Source of the DNA: Orbilia blumenaviensis
Lineage: Eukaryota; Ascomycota; Orbiliomycetes; Orbiliales; Orbiliaceae
Direction: 5' to 3'
Assembly (NCBI GenBank): GCA_036872755.1
Contig: JAVHNS010000006.1
Location: forward strand, 1,736,001-1,800,000
Length of the DNA: 64,000 nucleotides
The notes under the pieces: model-generated
The model's input: the letters and a program-made list of their open reading frames with translations, nothing else
The model's database searches: none
What the model was told of the DNA's origin: nothing
Translations under genes and position numbers: made by a program
Shown here: piece by piece, positions 11,570 to 25,100 of the stretch
Position numbering within the stretch: position 1 is the stretch's first letter
Layout: every line of letters begins with the position of its first letter

Positions 11570-14500
11570 ATGAAGACTGTAACCTGGCACCCCCTACCAG
11601 GCTCTCCTGCTCTTTCCTCATTCCGTATCGCGGAATTGATAAAATCCATAAACTCAAAACTCTCGGCTTCAGCATCTGTTCGTCTGGAAACGATATCCAG
11701 TCTTCACGTTCATTACGTTGAGGCCACTGATCAGAACGCCCTTGCGACCTTGCAAAATGACCGTACCAAGGAGCGAAAGATTCTCGACCAGTTACTCCGC
11801 TATGGCGACGAAGCAGATACCAATAATCCCTTGACCCAATTGTTGACAGATGCGATTTGCCAGCCGGAGTTTACTGTCAGAGGTCTTGAGGATGTGCTGA
11901 TCCTGTATGCGACTCCAAGAACGGGAACAATTTCGCCGTGGTCCTCCAAGGCGACCAGCATTGCGCATGTGTGCGATCTGGGGAGCACAGTTAGTCGTAT
12001 CGAAAGAGGTGTCGCATTCGCACTTAGGTTCACTGGTGATGCTAGTAAGTTGGACGTTAACTCGTTCAACAATCTTCTTTACGACCGAATGACGCAGGTT
12101 GGTATTTATTCAAGATAATATTTTAGCAAGCTTCAACTCATATCTATCGCCCTAGATGCTCACTACAACCATCCCATTATCCGAGCTCTCTGACGCCCTC
12201 CACGTTACATCCCCGGCAAAACCAATTAATCTTACCACTGCACCAGACCCAGCCTCGGCCCTTGAAGAGGCTAACAAAACCTACGGTCTAGCTCTTGACG
12301 CCTCAGAAAAAACCTACCTTCTAAATGCTTTCTCTCCAAATGGCGCCTGTCCACGCGATCCCTACGATGTGGAACTCTTTATGTTCGCCCAAGTCAATTC
12401 CGAGCACTGTCGCCACAAACAATTCAACGCTTCGTGGACAATCGATGGAGTCGATAAGCCAAATTCTTTGTTCGGAATGATCAGGAACACCCATAAGAAC
12501 AGCCCAAACCACACCATCTCCGCATACTCGGATAACGCTGCCGTATTGGAAGGCTCAAAGGCCACTTTCTGGGCTCCTGATAGTAAGACTGGGGATTGGA
12601 CGTTAACGGATGAGACAGTGCATTTTGTGGCAAAGGTGGAAACACATAACCACCCTACCGCTGTTTCTCCATATCCTGGTGCGGCTACTGGTTCTGGTGG
12701 TGAAATTCGTGACGAAGGTGCCGTTGGGCGGGGATCTAAGCCGAAAGCCGGTTTGGCGGGTTTCAATGTTTCTGATCTTTTGATTCCAGATTATAAGAGG
12801 CCATGGGAGCTCGATGTCGGAAAGCCATACCACATTGCCTCATCACTGGATATTATGCTCGAGGCACCAATTGGTAGTGCGGCGTTCAACAACGAATTTG
12901 GTAGACCATGTATTACTGGATATTTCAGGACACTGACGACTAGTGTACCTGTTCCCGCAGCAGAACAAAAGGCAGAAGAAGTAAGGGGATACCACAAGCC
13001 AATCATGATTGCTGGTGGATTAGGAACTATCAGACCACAGCACGCCTTGAAGGAGAAGGGTTTTATTACTCCTGGCGCATACTTGATCGTGCTCGGAGGG
13101 CCAGCTATGCTGATTGGATTGGGAGGTGGAGCTGCCTCAAGTATAACCTCTGGTGAAGGCTCTGTCGCGTTGGATTTTGCCTCGGTTCAGAGAGGAAATC
13201 CTGAAATGCAACGAAGGGCCCAGATGGTCATCGACGCATGCACGGCATTGGGAGAGCATAATCCTATTCGCTCGATTCACGACGTTGGTGCAGGTGGTTT
13301 ATCTAATGCGCTCCCAGAGCTGGTTCATGACGCTGGGCTCGGTGCCAAATTTGAGTTGAGAGACGTCGAGAGCACTGATAAGACTATGAGCCCGCTGCAA
13401 ATCTGGTGTTGCGAGGCGCAGGAGAGATACGTGCTCGCTGTCGCAGAGAACGACTTGGAGGTCTTCGAAAAGATAGCGAGAAGGGAGAGATGTGGATTCA
13501 GCGTTGTTGGAAGAGCCGTTGGGGGTAGTGAAGAGGAACAGAGATTAGTCTTGACAGACAATGCATCGAAGGAGCACCCTGTGCCAATTGACCTCCCAAT
13601 GTCGACACTCTTCGGAAAGCCACCCAAAATGCATAAGGATGTCAAGACGAGGAAATTACAACTACCAACTTTTGATGCTTCGTTGAAGCAGTATGTTCCT
13701 AGTGCGCCTCAGTCTTCGCTGCCCGAGGCCATAGAGAGGGTTCTAACTCTTCCATCTGTCGGTTCAAAACAATTCTTGATCACCATCGGAGACAGAAGCG
13801 TCACTGGTTTGGTGGTACGAGACCAAATGGTTGGTCCATGGCAGACTCCTGTTTCCGACGTCGGAGTGACCGCGACCTCGCTCTCCGCAGATGTCACAAC
13901 CGGCGAAGCCATGGCGATGGGTGAACGTCCAATCCTAGCACTAGTATCACCAGCCTCCTCGGCGAGAATGGCGGTAGCAGAGTCATTGACAAATCTTGCT
14001 GCGGCAGATATCCTGGGAGGCCTTGAGCGAGTTCGTCTATCTGCCAACTGGATGGCGGCCGGCAGCCACCCTGGTGAAGGTGCCGCGTTATACGAAGCCG
14101 TTGAAGCAGTTGGTTTAGACCTTTGCCCTAAACTCGGTGTCTCGATCCCAGTTGGTAAAGATTCGATGAGCATGAAGATGAAATGGGGGCAGAGTGATGA
14201 GGTTACGGCGCCAGTTTCCCTTGTTGTCACTGCCTTTTGTGCAGTAGCTGATATAAGGAAAACCTGGACCCCAGCTCTTTCCCGAGATGAGTCTACTCTC
14301 CTTCTGTTTGTTGACCTTGCACAAGGCGCTCGCGCGCTTGGAGGCAGTGCTCTAGCCCAGGTCTTTGGGCAAGTCGGATCTGAAGTTCCAGATGTCCGAG
14401 ATGTACCAGTATTGAAGGGATTCTTCAAGGCCATCCAGGAACTCCGAGAATCAGGAATTGTTCTTGCATACCATGACCGAAGCGACGGTGGTCTCTTCAC

Positions 14501-15743
14501 CACCCTCGTGGAAATGGCTTTCGCCGGCCGAACAGGCCTGGATATCAGACTTGATAGCCTAATCAGTGGCGATTCGGAATCCGAAGTCGTTGAGGCACTC
14601 TTCAACGAGGAACTAGGCGCTGTATTCCAAATCAAAGAATCAAGCCTCGATGAGTTCGGTCGAATTCTAAACTCACATGGCATCCATACCTCCTCCATCT
14701 TCACGATAGCCAAACCTATATTGGCATCTCCACAACCAGTTAACATTCATTACCACAAGAACACGGTTTACTCATCCACACGCTCCGCTCTCCAACTTCT
14801 CTGGGCTCGTACATCTTACGAAATGCAAAAGATCCGAGATAACCCGGCATGCGCGGATCAAGAATACTCCTCAATCAAGGATGATAACAACTCGGGTCTC
14901 TCTTACAAACTCACATTTGACCCTACAGAGTCGGTTATTCCGGCTTCATTAACTTCCAAGCCCAAAGTAGCTATCCTCCGTGAACAGGGTGTTAACGGTC
15001 ACGCTGAGATGGCCTTCGCTTTCTTGATGGCAGGCTTTACCCCAGTAGATGTACATATGACCGACTTGATTTCAGGAGGTGTCTCACTCTCAACATTCAC
15101 TGGTCTCGCGGCATGTGGTGGATTCTCGTACGGTGACGTACTTGGCGCTGGAGCTGGATGGGCTAAATCGGTTCTCCTCCACCCAGAAACTCGAAAGGGA
15201 TTTGCAGACTTCTTCGAGAGAAAGGATACCTTTGCACTCGGTGTCTGTAATGGGTGCCAGTTCCTAAGTCACTTGAAGGAAATGATCCCGGGCGCTGAGA
15301 GTGTATGGCCAAACTTTGAAAGAAATGAAAGTGAACAATATGAGGCTAGAGTTTGTATGGTGGAAGTTGTGGAAGAGAAGAGCATTTTCTTCCAGGGTAT
15401 GAAGGGAACAAAGATGCCAATTGTTACAGCACATGGAGAAGGACGAGCAACCTTCAAGAATGGGGCTACTGTAAATGGCCTAGAAGATAAGGGATACGTT
15501 AGTTTGAGATATGTTGACAATGAGGGCAAGGTCACCGAGAAGTATCCAGAGAACCCCAATGGAAGTCCAAAGGGTGTTACTGGTGTCAGGAGCGAAGATG
15601 GCAGGGTATTGGCGATGATGCCGCATCCAGAGCGAACAGTACTCCTACAGGCTCATAGTTATTTGAGCGAGGAGGCTAAGGCATGGGGACATCTTGGGCC
15701 TTGGGTCAGGATGTTCAGGAATGCCAGGAAATGGGTCGGCTAA
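11570..15743 (+). CDS. ADE6: Phosphoribosylformylglycinamidine synthase (FGAM synthase, PurL type)
   Basis: It catalyses the ATP- and glutamine-dependent conversion of FGAR to FGAM, step four of de novo purine synthesis, in the cytosol. Two exons (11570-12097 and 12156-15743, 58-nt intron, phase 0) give 1371 residues, close to the ~1350 usual for eukaryotic large PurL. The domain order is the N-terminal PurS-like region (exon 1), a linker, two AIRS-type ATP-binding halves ([15 protein letters not shown] [33 protein letters not shown], and later [14 protein letters not shown]) and a C-terminal glutaminase. The glutaminase has its nucleophile in [12 protein letters not shown] and the His-Glu pair in MMPHPERT. 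All key motifs are intact. The short intron sits just inside the PurS-like/linker boundary. Confidence 0.97.
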
Positions 15744-16071
15744 CTAAAAGTTTGAATGTTCTTGAAGGGTGTTTATAGCGGGGATCAGCAGTTAGTTTGT
15801 CTTAGTAAAACTTTGTAGAAGATACAACTTGCACCTAAAATATATCCTAGGAATTGGTCAGAAATATCCTTTTTAATTCTTATTTATTATAGTCTTTATC
15901 CCATACCTACCCACATATTCAATGTAAAATCATAAAGTCTAGGCAATTGACTACGACAGCGGGTTTAACATCGGTAAGAATATAGCGGGTATCCCGGTAT
16001 ATTCCTTATTATTTTGAATATATATGCAAGGAATAGTTTACAGATGCTGTATCTGGTAGCCCGAAAGGCTT
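15744..16071. other. Convergent 3' intergenic region
   Basis: This AT-rich spacer lies between the 3' ends of FGAM synthase (plus) and cysteine synthase (minus). It contains stretches such as TTTTTAATTCTTATTTATTATAG that suit 3' end formation. No gene is seen. Confidence 0.6.
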
Positions 16072-17343
16072 CTACGGCAAGACAATATACTTTTCCAAGT
16101 GCGGCGGGATCGCCTCTACCAATCCTTTGCTCTCCAGCCACTTCCTACTGAAGAGTCTTTCAGCATATCGGTATGCCCCATCGCACAAGACGGTAACGAC
16201 CGTCTTACCAGGCCCCAAGATCTTTGCCATTTCATAGGCGGCAACAACGTTCAATGCTGTGCTAGCTCCCAGATACAAGCCTTCCTCGTCCAATAGCCTA
16301 TACACCATCTCGATGCTCTTTTCATCGGCAATATGTAACGCATCGTCCACAAGTTCAATATCCGGGCTTAGGTTATCGGTCACACGCCCTTGGCCGATGC
16401 CCTCGGTTATCGAACTTCCCGCCCTCTCGTTTAATTTGCCTCCAGATTTGATGTATGAAAACAAAACCGATCCGGGCGGGTCCGCCAGAAAACTCTTAAC
16501 TTTCCCATCACTCTTCTCTTTCAAATATCTCGTGATACCCGCTAGAGTACCACCGGTGCCAGTAGAGCATGTGAAACCGTCAATCTTTCCGCCTGTTTGT
16601 TCCCAAATCTCGGGGCCTGTGGTTTCGATGTGCGCCCTTCGATTCGCCGTATTGTCGAACTGATTAGTCCACACCGCATTCTCCAACTTTTCAGCATGTC
16701 GCTTCGCTTGATGGTTGTAATTATCAGGGTTTTCGAAGGCAACGGCAGGGACCGGGTATACTTCCGCACCAAGGAGGCGGAGGAGGTCGATTTTACCCTG
16801 GGATTGCGTGTTGGGCATATAAATTACACATTTGTAACCTTTTGAGCGGCACACGTGGGCAAGTCCGATACCAGTATTTCCAGCCGTACCTTCGACGACG
16901 GTTCCGCCGGGCTTGAGCAGGGAACGCTCCTCAGCATCTTTAACAACGTAAAGGGCTGCGCGGTCTATTTCCCAAATGATGTCAGTGTCCCGTGTTTCTC
17001 CCACGGTTCTGGGAAAATGAAACCAACCTTTCACGCTACCGCCCGGATTCATAAACTCGGCTTTTCCGAGAATCTCGCAGCCAGTTTCATCGCTGAGTTT
17101 GTTGAGACGGATCAATGGGGTCCTGCCGATTGCTTTTGGTTATTAGTTGTCTATAGTATCAGGTGTCATGCATTTTCAGGAATATGGTGGGGTGACATCT
17201 GAGAATGCGCGAGGTGGAGCGAAAAACATACCACCTACAAAGCCCTTCACGGTGCCTTGCGCCTGAGAAACTCGCTGGGTGTAGGCGAGCTCAGAGGCGC
17301 GTGTGACAGAGGTCGAGAATCGGCGGACGGTGGTGCGAAACAT
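16072..17343 (-). CDS. Cysteine synthase (O-acetylserine/O-succinylserine sulfhydrylase type), probably mitochondrial
   Basis: This is a PLP-dependent beta-substitution enzyme making cysteine from an activated serine and sulfide. Exons 17343-17232, 17132-17028 and 16964-16072 give 369 residues with consistent phases (1 and 1). The family entry motif [10 protein letters not shown] is created across intron 1. The PLP-lysine motif NPGGSVKDRAA is created across intron 2, whose omission would leave an in-frame false insertion after NPGGSVK. Further motifs are [11 protein letters not shown] and the phosphate-binding [10 protein letters not shown]. The first ~25 residues ([17 protein letters not shown]) are basic and hydroxylated with no acids, as in mitochondrial leaders. 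The pattern resembles the second, mitochondrial cysteine synthase of filamentous fungi rather than the cytosolic enzyme. Assignment within the sulfhydrylase family is by motif only. Confidence 0.92.
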
Positions 17344-17903
17344 GGTTAAAGAATGTTTTGGGGATGTCGAGGGAGAGGTTAGACGACGGTGTAACAACGG
17401 AATGGCGCAATTGAGTTCGCTGCCCGATCGGGAAACAGCGACTTCGGCCCTGCATGTACTATGTAGAGACGGCACACATGCAATGCATCTGGGTACCATA
17501 TGGCAGCCCGTTCACGCGAAAAACTCGATTAATTTGATATTGACTATCTACATTCCTTTTAAACAATCCAAGACTTAATTAAAAGAGAGACTCGTTATTG
17601 TAGAACAAAAACATTCCGATCAACCCGCCACAACTTTATCGACCGAAAACTGCAAGCAACCCAATATAGACAGGGGTGAAATACAACAAAATCAACACCC
17701 GCAGCACTGTTCTCAAAAGAATTGACTTGCAGCAAATATAGGCATATACGATGATACTTCGAAAGAAACAATGACACAAAAACCCATTCCGACTATTCCA
17801 ATCCTTTTTATACCATTAATCATAAATAAAAGAGCATTAAATAAATAGCTACAGAAAAGAGAAAGATAATTCGCAAGCAAGCCTCCTAATAGGCCTTCAA
17901 TAA
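17344..17903. other. Intergenic region upstream of cysteine synthase
   Basis: It holds the cysteine synthase promoter and the 3' end of the aspartyl protease-like gene, both on the minus strand. The 17520-17880 part is AT-rich. I see no further gene. Confidence 0.5.
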
Positions 17904-20093
17904 CTACCCCATCATTTCGTGGATGTTTGGGTTCCGTTGCACTCCTTGGTTGTGCATATACGGTGCTGGTGCCGCATTTTCAGGCCTATTCCAAGGATTT
18001 GGACTCAACTCTGATACCGGTGAGCCTACCGGTGAGCCTACCGGTGGACTGTACATAGGCTTTGTGGGCGAGAACTGCTCATTCGTGAACACACCAGGTC
18101 CGGGTGGAGGTCCCGGTGCAGGTCCAGGCGGCGGTAAGGGCATATGAGCTGGTGCCTGAGTCATCTGGCCTCCTCCATTGTACAAGTCATCGTTTTGAAA
18201 CCTCGGGTGCCTTGGGCGATAATAGAAGATGTAGACGCATACTCCTATTATGATCCCAATGAGTACTGCACCACCGGCTGCTCCTCCCGCGATTGCGCCT
18301 ACTGGCACGCTACTACCGCCCGAGTCTTTATTAACGGGATCGGTAGGCGGAGACGGAGACGGAGACGGAGATGGTATTAGAGCAGGCGTATCGTCAACAT
18401 ATAACCATTCATATACCGAAACAGACGCATTATCAACGCCCACCTCAGTAACATTGGATGCGGTCACGTTGAATAACGCTGGGGCAATTGAAAACTCCTC
18501 GTTTTGAAAGTCATAGAAGACATAGGCGCTCCTGTTAGACAATATGTTAGCTACTCCTAAAGTGGCCTTGAGAGATGATCCATACCGGAAGAATGGTGTG
18601 CCCAGAATGGTGTTTCTGTTGTTTGGGACCACCAGAACTGTGTACCACGCAGAATCTGGGTTCGCTGAAATCATTTGACTGTAAGGCACGAAGATTGAGA
18701 AACCTCCACTGAATGTAAAATTCAGTCCAGATCCTTCAGGAGGCAGTGTTAAGATATCGTAGTTGTTGCTTGGCTTCGCTCCTAAGTCATCCATAACAAC
18801 GTCAAATGCATCGGAGGGAAGGTGAATTGAGCTAAAAAAAAAATTAATTTAAACTATGTCAGCGACAACTCTATGTCTGAGAGCCCAAAAAAGGGATATA
18901 TTGAAAATTGAGTAGGTCTCTTACGCAGTTCCGAAGTTCAAGTGTGCCACTAGCGGGGAATTAATAGGTTGATCCAGCGGCGTAGAAACTACGTTCCCTT
19001 GAGAAACGATACCGACGCTCAGGAGATCAAGGGCATAGGTCGTCTGACTACTGAAGGTCCTTAACGGCCGGCCAAATTTTGCGGTGTCAATTCCTCCAAA
19101 GGTAATTGACTTCCCAGAATCCTCCCTCCCTCGTATATCACCAACATAAATTCCGTAGGTAGCCGTGTTGATGATACCCTGATCTTGCATCACTTCCAAG
19201 AAAGTTGGGTATTTGGTTGTTGAGTCGCTGCGTTCCAGACCGAGAGCCGGGGTCGCGTTATAAAATTCACCGACACCAAAGTTGACGTCGTCGATTGTCA
19301 GCTGCCCGAGGCGGAATTTGTCGCGGCCCCATGTTCCAATAGACTAATAGGTTTTTTTTGTAAGCGACCTTTTCAGACGAGTTAAAATACAACCTGAATA
19401 TGCTACTTACATATCTGTTATCGGAATAAAGAATGTCGAAATCATCACTCAGGTTCCGGTAGGTGGAGGAGTCGGGTGGGTCAAGGGAAACTTTTGATCC
19501 CGAGGGAATCATATGAGCATACACAAAAATTTATAAAATTTAATTTTCGCACTGAATATTGATGTGTACTTACAAAATCCAGAGCCTCGGATTCTTCCGC
19601 AGGCGTATGTTTGCGTCAATGGCGGGCAATCGTGTGTGCTGTTCCATCGACTTGCGACCCATGTGAACGGGTTCTGGATAACCCCAAGTCTGAGGTTCTT
19701 GTTTTTGTCACCTGTATTCCCGTTAATTATTGTAAACTTAGAGTCACATCCCGGTTTCAGCTGAACAGGATACAAGATCTTACGTACCGATGCCAACATC
19801 AACATAAAATTGATATTCCGTCGAGTTCTATTATAAGCGTAGTCAGGCCCAATTGGGTCTATAGTCAGCAAGCGAGACTCGCCTAATTGTGTTCCTGCGC
19901 TAGTAAAACTAACATAGATTATATCAGTGCTCCTCCAACCTTCACCACTTTGCCGTCGAACTAAATCTCCTTGGTGAAATTTAGCGGACTCATCGATTAG
20001 GTCTAGTGTTACTGTTTTATCCGCTCTTGTCGCTAGTGAGAATAGTGTGAGAACAGAGAAAGCAGAGAAAGCTAATTTTGAGATTGGGGCCAT
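17904..20093 (-). CDS. Pepsin-like (A1 family) membrane-anchored protein lacking both catalytic Asp motifs
   Basis: At least six exons are inferred. The start is MAPISKLAFSAFSVLTLFS, a signal peptide. Splicing restores the A1 entry strand YQFYVDVGIG, then LGVIQNPFTWVAS where active proteases have the DTGSS-type motif before W-V-P/A-S. Next comes FFSLDPPDSSTYRNLSDDFDILYSDNRY, equivalent to the flap approach, then SIGTWGRDKFRLGQLTIDD. The second motif position reads LNFGTASIHLP across an intron, where active enzymes have D-S/T-G. The C-terminal part has FTFSGGFSIFVPYSQMI and LGTPFFR, normal for the fold. After a Ser-Pro repeat and Gly/Ala-rich text there is one membrane helix (about VLIGIIIGVCVYIFYY) and a Pro/Gly-rich cytosolic tail with a VGSPVGSP duplication. 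The fold is clear. Both aspartates seem replaced, so proteolysis is unlikely. Confidence 0.82.
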
Positions 20094-22166
20094 GGCGACG
20101 GTGTCTGGGACATCAACCCTAAGTTGAAAATGTATATTTTAACACCAGGCCGAGGGTTGTCTATCGCCGTTAAGGTGCTGGGGAAATTTCTACGGTACTG
20201 TATGAAGAAAATCCCAGATCAGGAATTTGCTAATCTGAGTGCGACACGAAACCTACTTATGGGACGATATCAAGCGGGGTTCCTTTAACGCAGTTGCTTT
20301 GATCAATTGATTTTATCAGCCTTCAAGTCCACATCAATCCACAGGGCCCGAAAGTTATCTGGGCGGCGGCCTACGTGCGGCTCAACCCTATCCACACTGC
20401 CTAACCAAAATCGAACCCGCAGCAGAATCCGCCGTGCACATGGGCACTCAGCATAGAAAACTAGGCCTAGGAGCGCAAAAACTGTTCTTTGCCTGCATAG
20501 CATAGTCAGGGCCAAGAATTCCGAAGGGATTTCAGCCGGTCGTCACACAATTTTTCCAATTTTCTCAGTTGGATGTGCGTGGTCCAGAAAGCGACGTAGG
20601 CGAGAAAACGCCAGAAGGCTGTTCTTGGACCAATAGCATACAGGTATTAAAATGGTGTGCCGACGATAGAAATGCAGGTGACTGAGACAAATGAATCAGA
20701 AGATATGCAGCCGGTGGTTGTACAATTATCATGGAGGCAATTTAAAGATATACTGCTTGTACACCTCAAAACGGATTGCCGTCATTCCCGGCCCTCATCC
20801 CGACATTGCGACTCTATATCTACCTAACCATAAAGATAGTAGTCTAAAGCGACCGAGGGTCCCTTATGAGTCTCATTTTAAAAATAAGGGAGGTCTAAAT
20901 TATTAAAACACAGTAACTTAAACCGAGATAGATTTTCAAAAGCCGCAGGCTGGGAATTTAGAGTAACACGTTCTCTGCCTCACAACTATGCCTACATCAT
21001 GGAAAACGCCGGGCGAGGCTTCAATATTTCAAACCCTGGTTTTGGGATGTGGAACGGCTGAAGAATTGATTGCCACTAGAAAAAAAATAGCGCCAAGATG
21101 TATAACCAAAGCTCTAGAGGCCGAGCTGCAGCTCGGCGTCGCAACTGCGAACTGATAAACGTGGTGTTCGGAGTTCGCCATGTGGAGCCCTGTTAGAAGC
21201 CCAGAGTTGAATCAAGTGAGTTCCTCATTGAAGTCAGAACATTCGGAACTCTGGACGCCCGACCACATTCTACACCAGAACAAACACAATCACAGGTATG
21301 TATGGGTTGTGCCAAGGGAAGCCCCGGACGAATATTTGGCAAGATTTCTCCTCAGCAGACAAACTATGAGTTCGTTTACTAAGAACGCCCCAGCAGGAAT
21401 AGAATCAGTTTGTCAACTCCCACAGATATACATAATCCCAATTCGAGGGACGATACTCTCCATTGCGATTCTCAAAGAGAAGCCTTACAAACATCAGGTC
21501 CCGCGTCGTTGGCTGGCTGACTGCTGTTACACAGGCCTAAAAATACAACGGTACAACACAGACTAGCTGTTGAAGGTTCGAACTTAGAAACTAAACCACG
21601 TGTACACACAGTTTGAGCCGCCATAAAAATGGCCTTTTAGACTTGTAATTAGTGTATACATTTCTAGAGGTCTTTAAAGAGTTTCACCTGCCTGTTCAAT
21701 ACCAGGGCTTAAGTTTTCGGTTAAAGCAGGTAGGTGGCCAATTGCATATTTGAAACATGATTTCCGGTCTAAACTGCACCCATAGGGTAAGGTCAAGCGA
21801 TTTTTAAGGAACGGGCTTTCAAAGAATTCGTACCAAAAATAGCCCGGGTGTACTTTATATAATCGTAGGATTAAACATGTTGACCTGACATGGGTGTTGT
21901 TCTTTCGCCCTCAACCGCGTAGAGTGGGGTTAATGCACCGCTAAGCGGGGCTCTGATAGCGCGGTATTTCTATACGCTGAGATTTGAAGACTACCTCGAA
22001 AGTACTTATATGCTAGCTTGTTCTCCGATTGATGGGTGACAGACCCGAGTACTATTGTTTTCCTGCCAAATCACCAAACTTAAAACTTCTAACCTGCAAA
22101 GATACTTGGTCTTCCTTCCAAGCTGGGATTTTCATTGCGCAGTAATTAAACGAAACAGTTGTCATA
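20094..22166. promoter_or_regulatory. Divergent intergenic region, protease-like gene / NLR
   Basis: This 2.1 kb stretch holds both divergent promoters. The longest frame (21180-21566, 128 codons) shows no recognisable domain, signal peptide or splice context and is probably chance. An 18-bp perfect palindrome lies at 21120-21137. Otherwise I see nothing specific. Confidence 0.4.
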
Positions 22167-25100
22167 ATGACGTTCGCTCAATCTATGCCGGGCGCTCCAA
22201 TAGAAATCTCGACCAATCTCAAAACACTTGTACCGAACGGATACGAAACGCCTTTGGCCAAGAAACCCCCTTCCCGGGAGAGTTTGTGCTGGAATGTAGC
22301 TAAAGTTCGCTTTCGAGCTAAAATGCTAGAAAGTGTCCCACGGCCGAGTGAGGAAAATATTGAGCGTTTTCTTAAAAATAAAAACCAGATTGACGAGACG
22401 ATATCTGAGTGTCAGAACCTCAAGGCTGCAGCTAATCGTCAATATAGCGGTAGCACGTCCTCAAGATTTATTGGAAAACTTCTTGAGGTTCTGGTCGTCG
22501 TGAAAAATGTCGGTGATCCGCTTTTACAATGTGCTCCCGAAAGTGTGAGCATCGCATGGAGCGCGATCAGTCTCTTGATCGGTGTAAGCCCTAACCTAGC
22601 CTAGATTTCTGTTGGTAAAGAAAGTCATATGTGATCTTACTATAGTACTAATGAGTGGTTTACAGCTCGGGGTTAGCGACCTGGAGAACTGCGGTCGCAT
22701 TTCTGAGGCTTGCGCAAGCATTGTAACAATAGTCCTAAATTGCAGACTCTACGAAAATCGATATCAAGAGGAAGAGGCAAATTCAAAAATAATCGAATCA
22801 GTCCAAGAGCTACTTACCACGGTCCTCGATTTTTTCTGGTTAGCGAATAAAAAGTTAAGAGACAAGAAGATAAGTAAGTCTCCAAAAAGCTTTCGAAGCA
22901 CATCGTGCCGTAATAATTAATATGGCTTACAAACCCCCCATTTTGGCGCGATAGAACGACTTTTCAAGGATATATTCGACTCAAAGGTCGATGAAACTTA
23001 CCAAGATGTGATGACGCGTTACAAAGCTCTTCGGGAAGATACAGATCTTGCATTCCAAGAGAAAGTTATGGAATCATTATTGGGTAACATTTGTTTCAAC
23101 CTATCAGATACTAAGTTTATATCAAGCATTAAATTAACACATAAATACGACTAGATATGAAGAATGAAAGGGCAGATCTTATCGAGCTATTATTTCCCGC
23201 GTTGAAAGGTAGCCGTCTTCAAAAACCCTAGCCGTTGTTGAATACATGCTATCCTTCACGAATTCGGGTTGCTAATCTTGTCTCCCGATAGATATCACGA
23301 CAAAGCTAGAGGATATAACGGACGCAACAAAAGAAGTGTTAACAGAGATTCAAGTCCGGGACAAATTTAAAATGTATAGAAAAAGCCTCAAGCCTACTAA
23401 TACCCATATACAGCAATTAGAAGCCACCCTACAGCCCTTACAGCACGGCACAGCGCATTTATGCCAATGGCTGTTCAAGCATCCGCATTACCAGACCTGG
23501 GAGCATGTGGCCACGAAGAGCTGTGGGCAAAAGGATAATGATTTGACACAGCCCATGGCTAGTGTATCACTCGACGGTAATGGAGGCTTGATGGAAACAC
23601 CCTCGGCTATAGCCGACCTGCTATATGTCAAAGGCCGGGCTGGTTTCGGCAAATCTGTCATGATGGCGACGGTTATAGAGAGGTTGAGAGCAGGGCATAT
23701 CGCTACTACTGATGTACCCACCTTAAGCCAATTTAAAACCGGCACATCTGGGGCAGCCAAAAATATTGTTCTATTCTTTTTTTTCAAAAGGGGAGATGAT
23801 TCTACACAGCTCACAGCCAGAGCTTTTTCTAGCCTCGCGTCACAGTTGTTTCACGAAGAGTATGCGAAAACTAAGGAAGAGATGGAGAGCTTTATTAACG
23901 CGATTGATTCCTTACGGCATGTAGCACAGAATTCGGAAAAGGATAACCGTCATACAGGCCAAAAGGATACCCCTATACCTGACAAAGAGTCCGTGCCAGC
24001 GACAGGGAATCAAGATTTACGCAAAGTCGAAAGCATTGCCGCTGCAACTGGAAAACCGGTTTATATAGTCGTCGACGGCATCGACGAATGCACGGATTAC
24101 GAGTCCGAGGGTCTTGTGAAAGAACTCGTAGGGCTTGGTCGCTCCAAAAAGGCAATGTTCAAAATCATGATGTCAAGCCGCGAAAACATGGATCTTGAAC
24201 AACTTTTTGTGAAAGATGGCGATGAGGAGGGCCGGAAAAAAATGGGATCTGGAGGAAGTCGGGATCCAGTCTCAGAGATGCGGGACCCTTTCCACTGTGT
24301 GACGCATGACGACACAATCATATTAACTGTCTCTAAGGAAACAAATTCCGAGGATATGAAAGCATATCTAAATCATTCCCTTCGCGAAGTTATGACGCGT
24401 CGGTTGCCAGGGATATCTCGGCTGGGCAAAAGAGATCCTCGCCAGAAGAAGCTTATTGCAAAAATTAAGGGCATCGCAGACAATATCCAACAAAAGTCTG
24501 ACGGAATGTTCACATATAGTGCAATGGTTATTACGAATATCAGCCAGCCTTCTCCATTGTCGCTTCTAGAGCGCTTAAAATCTCTTCCTAATGGAATGAA
24601 TGAATTATATTCCCGGCAGTTGGAGGCCCTCACTGGTGCACAGAGGAAACTTGTCACCCTCGCTTTGAAAAGGATTGTCTGGAGCCCCACCGAGATGGGA
24701 ACGGTTGAAATTGCCGAAGAATTTAAGCAGATATATTTAAAAGAACATGATCCAGAGAAGGATGATACTGTTGATGACTATGATAGTAGGAGCGTCGACG
24801 GTAGTGAATCTGAAGGAGAAGAAGAAGGCCTTGACGCCGCACACTTGGAAGGAAATCAAGACGTTGACGAAAACCAAACAGGACCTCAACCTGGAGGAGA
24901 AAGACCATATTTAACGCGCACAAATACTTATCACGGAGAAAACCCGATCGAAAAGGCGATGCGGGACCCTGAGATGGCGGATACGATATATCACCTTGAA
25001 AACGCAGGCCGTGATTTTTTCAAGTTCTCCAACGAGAAGCGAATTATCAATTTTATTCACAAATCTGTTCGTGATTGGTTTGAAAGCGAGTCCGCAAAGG

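Noticed and set aside
13709..14746. 345-codon minus-strand frame inside FGAM synthase
   Set aside because: Antisense shadow; the plus strand has unbroken catalytic motifs across the same bases.
16965..17027. Apparent 21-residue insertion after the PLP-lysine motif of cysteine synthase
   Set aside because: The segment is a GT-AG intron; removing it recreates NPGGSVKDRAA. It is not a novel domain.
21180..21566. 128-codon open frame between the protease-like gene and the NLR
   Set aside because: No recognisable domain, signal peptide or splice context, and ordinary base composition; most likely chance.
21560..21600. GGTTCGAAC as a tRNA B-box (also near 1493 and 38003)
   Set aside because: No A-box or cloverleaf can be built around any of these sites.
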